A DNA stretch of 64,000 nt from Lysobacteraceae bacterium (GTDB lineage Bacteria > Pseudomonadota > Gammaproteobacteria > Xanthomonadales > Xanthomonadaceae). The translations under genes were made by a program, and so were the position numbers. The notes beneath the pieces are model-generated. The model saw only the letters and a list, made by a program, of their open reading frames with translations. It was not told the origin of the DNA and ran no database searches. Below are positions 62,227-64,000 of the stretch, piece after piece. Every line of letters begins with the position of its first letter. Positions within the stretch are counted from its first letter, which is position 1. The stretch covers positions 35,264 through 99,263 of the forward strand of contig JAGWUF010000003.1 of the NCBI GenBank assembly GCA_028868545.1. Reading direction: 5' to 3'.

Positions 62227-63465
62227 ATGACCGATGAAAAGAGGCGGCAGCAGTTTGCATGGCGTCCCGGACGACTTGCCCAGCATGGCGGTGTACTGCT
62301 GGGCTGGATGTTGCTGCGCGCTGCCGCACAAGCCGGCACCGTCGTGCTGCTGGCGCGCACACTCGCGGCACAGACCTACGGTGAATTCGTCGCGGTGATT
62401 GCCGTGGCGGGCTTTGCCGTCCCATTGGTGGGGCTGGGCCTGTCCAACATGGTGCTGCGCAATGTGGCGCGCAATCCGCAGGCCGCACCGTGGTATCTCG
62501 AACGTGCCGTTGCCGCCTGGGCCAGGACGCTGCTGCCGGTTGCCGCCGCCACCATCGGCATCGCCCTCCTGCTGCTCCCCAAGGGCCTGCCTGCTGCAAC
62601 AATGGCGGTCGCCATCTGCGGTGAACTGCTGGCCTCCTCGCTCACCGAACTGGCCGGGCGCTTCCGCCAGGCGCAGCACCGACTCCACGCCTACGGCGCG
62701 ATCAATGCCGGCCTGCCCCTGCTGCGCCTGTTGGCGCTGGGGCTGCTGGTCTTCCTGTCGGAACGGACGGACATCACATCCGTCCTCTGGATCTTCACGG
62801 CGGCCAGCTTTGCCTACGGCTTGCTGCTATGGCCGGTGGTGCACGTTGCCACACCGTTCATCGCGGAGGGCGCAACGGAAGCCATGCCCGTGACCAGCGG
62901 CCTGCCGTTCAGCGCATCGGCGCTGGCGATGCGCCTGCAGGGCGAGTTCAACAAACCGATCCTGGCGCACGCAGGCTTCGGGCTTGCCGGCAGCTACAAC
63001 ATCGCGCAGCGCGCGGTGGACATGGCCAGTCTTCCCCTGCTGGCGTTGCAGGAAGCTCTTTGGCCCAAGTTGTATGCACAAGCGAACCCCCTGCCGCAGC
63101 TGCGTCGCACCGGTGCCGCAATGCTGTTGCTTGCGGTGGCCCTGGGCGCACTGATCTGGCTGTCTGCGCCTCTTCTTCCGCTCCTGGTGGGCAACGCATA
63201 TGAAGACGCCATTCGCGTGCTGCGCATGCTGGCCTGGCTGCCGCTGCTCCAAGTGGGCCGGTCGCTGCTCAATTTCCATGCCATTCACCACGGCCACATG
63301 CAGCACATCAGCTGGGCCTGCCTCATCGGCGGCGGCATCAGCGTATGTGCCGTGGCCGCACTGGTTCCCGCGCATGGCATGGCAGGTGCGGCGATCGCCA
63401 GCTACATTGCCGAAATCGCCATGAGCCTGGCACTGCTTGGTTTCGCCGTGCAGGCATCACACTGA
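62227..63465 (+). CDS. oligosaccharide flippase family protein (Wzx-like)
   Basis: 412 aa with about twelve membrane helices. QHGGVLLGWMLLRAAAQAGTVVLLARTLAAQTYGEFVAV at the N-terminus is the typical MATE/Wzx opening (LAxxLGxxxYG). Moves lipid-linked oligosaccharide across the membrane. Followed after 22 bp by an FkbM gene in the same direction: a surface glycan operon that runs out of the window. Confidence 0.88.
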   Translation: MTDEKRRQQFAWRPGRLAQHGGVLLGWMLLRAAAQAGTVVLLARTLAAQTYGEFVAVIAVAGFAVPLVGLGLSNMVLRNVARNPQAAPWYLERAVAAWARTLLPVAAATIGIALLLLPKGLPAATMAVAICGELLASSLTELAGRFRQAQHRLHAYGAINAGLPLLRLLALGLLVFLSERTDITSVLWIFTAASFAYGLLLWPVVHVATPFIAEGATEAMPVTSGLPFSASALAMRLQGEFNKPILAHAGFGLAGSYNIAQRAVDMASLPLLALQEALWPKLYAQANPLPQLRRTGAAMLLLAVALGALIWLSAPLLPLLVGNAYEDAIRVLRMLAWLPLLQVGRSLLNFHAIHHGHMQHISWACLIGGGISVCAVAALVPAHGMAGAAIASYIAEIAMSLALLGFAVQASH

Positions 63466-63487
63466 CATCGGCATACCGGAAAACTCC

Positions 63488-64000
63488 ATGCGCTTTGCAG
63501 ATCGTCTCCGCAACTCCAACATGCTGCGCAGCCCGCTGCTGGCGGCCAGCAAGCGGCTGTTCTCGCTGCTGCGAGGTGGCCCGCCTATCCTCCGCAGGGC
63601 TGCATACGACGCAATGCCCGTGCCCTATCTGGTGACCGGGCACCCGGAACACTTCGTGGTCTCCACGGCCGACAAGGTCATCGGGCGCGAGGTGTTCCTG
63701 CACGGGGAATTCGACTTCGCGAAGCTCCAGACCGCCTTGGCTATCTTGGCGCGGGAGGGGCAGCCGACCCCCACCCACCTGATTGACGTCGGCGCCAACA
63801 TCGGCACCATCACCATTCCGGCGCTCAAGCGCGGGCTGTTGCAGACCGCAACCGCCATCGAGCCGCACCCTCACAACCTCAGGCTGCTGCGCGCAAACAT
63901 CGCACTGAACGGGCTGGAAGATTTTGTCACCGTCCTGGCACAGGCGGTGGGCGACCGCAACGGCGTCACGCTGCATCTCCACGAGTCCGCTACGAACAGC
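63488..64000 (+). CDS. FkbM-family methyltransferase (partial, 3' end outside window)
   Basis: 171 codons open from the ATG to the window edge. Rossmann motif I HLIDVGANIGTITIPALKRG, acidic motif ATAIEPHPHNLRLLRANIALNG, and VTVLAQAVGDRNG are FkbM-type. N-terminal 90 residues contain REVFLHGEFDFAKLQ, usual in this family. Likely methylates a sugar made by the same locus. Confidence 0.9.
   Translation, partial: MRFADRLRNSNMLRSPLLAASKRLFSLLRGGPPILRRAAYDAMPVPYLVTGHPEHFVVSTADKVIGREVFLHGEFDFAKLQTALAILAREGQPTPTHLIDVGANIGTITIPALKRGLLQTATAIEPHPHNLRLLRANIALNGLEDFVTVLAQAVGDRNGVTLHLHESATNS

Overview
The window reads as one GC-rich gammaproteobacterial chromosome segment, most likely from the Xanthomonadaceae/Lysobacteraceae (Lysobacter, Thermomonas or Xanthomonas relatives). 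The evidence is the complete atpIBEFHAGDC order, an E3 (LpdA) with its own lipoyl domain next to aceF, a metX-metB-hom operon behind an S-box (SAM) riboswitch, sucCD divergent from pilSR, and a GTAG-headed REP-like repeat. Almost all genes have confident family assignments. No rRNA, tRNA, CRISPR array, phage or complete insertion sequence was seen.

Layout. 1-7.2 kb: ATP synthase operon (minus strand; atpC runs off the left edge) with a TATAAT promoter upstream of atpI and a REP pair between atpG and atpA. 7.4-10.6 kb: pyruvate dehydrogenase E3 and E2, each with a different palindromic repeat translated in frame inside its flexible linker. 10.8-16 kb: EamA transporter, YajQ, exported protein, RsuA, RsmC-like methyltransferase, DUF3297 and DUF3016 proteins. 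16-19.2 kb: an ECF42-type sigma factor operon with two VOC proteins and a YciI/DGPF protein, a second YciI gene divergent from it, and a promoter in the shared spacer that matches the ECF42 motif. 19.3-31.2 kb: LytS/LytTR two-component pair, PDZ protein, serine hydrolase, ABC exporter, WGR-like protein, HemE and a large beta-propeller hybrid histidine kinase. 31.2-37.2 kb: YceI-cytochrome b561-YceI operon, glutaredoxin-like protein, SdaA and a MASE1-GGDEF-EAL protein. 37.1-40.9 kb: hom-metB-metX under a SAM riboswitch, with a near-perfect palindrome touching the promoter. 40.9-53.4 kb: M23 peptidase, Ser/Thr kinase, PrfC, CBS protein, MtgA, Hsp33, exported protein, a second ECF sigma/anti-sigma-like/DUF4097 operon, and SucCD.

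53.5-64 kb is the pilus region and changes from core to accessory. PilS and PilR are followed by an AAA/DUF4143 ATPase whose promoter lies within four direct repeats of exactly 22 bp. Two small type IV pilins follow, each behind a sigma-54 promoter of the kind PilR activates. Then come a membrane glycosyltransferase-like protein, a VapBC toxin-antitoxin pair, an oligosaccharide flippase and the start of an FkbM methyltransferase. This looks like a pilin and surface-glycan modification block. pilB, which usually follows pilR in this group, is not seen here.

The parts least explained by known families are the 22-bp repeat array before the DUF4143 ATPase, the ECF42 regulon with its hairpin over the sigma start codon, the linker-inserted repeats in E2/E3, the 27-bp perfect inverted repeat after hemE, and the palindrome at the metX promoter. 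All calls come from reading the sequence; no database search was run.
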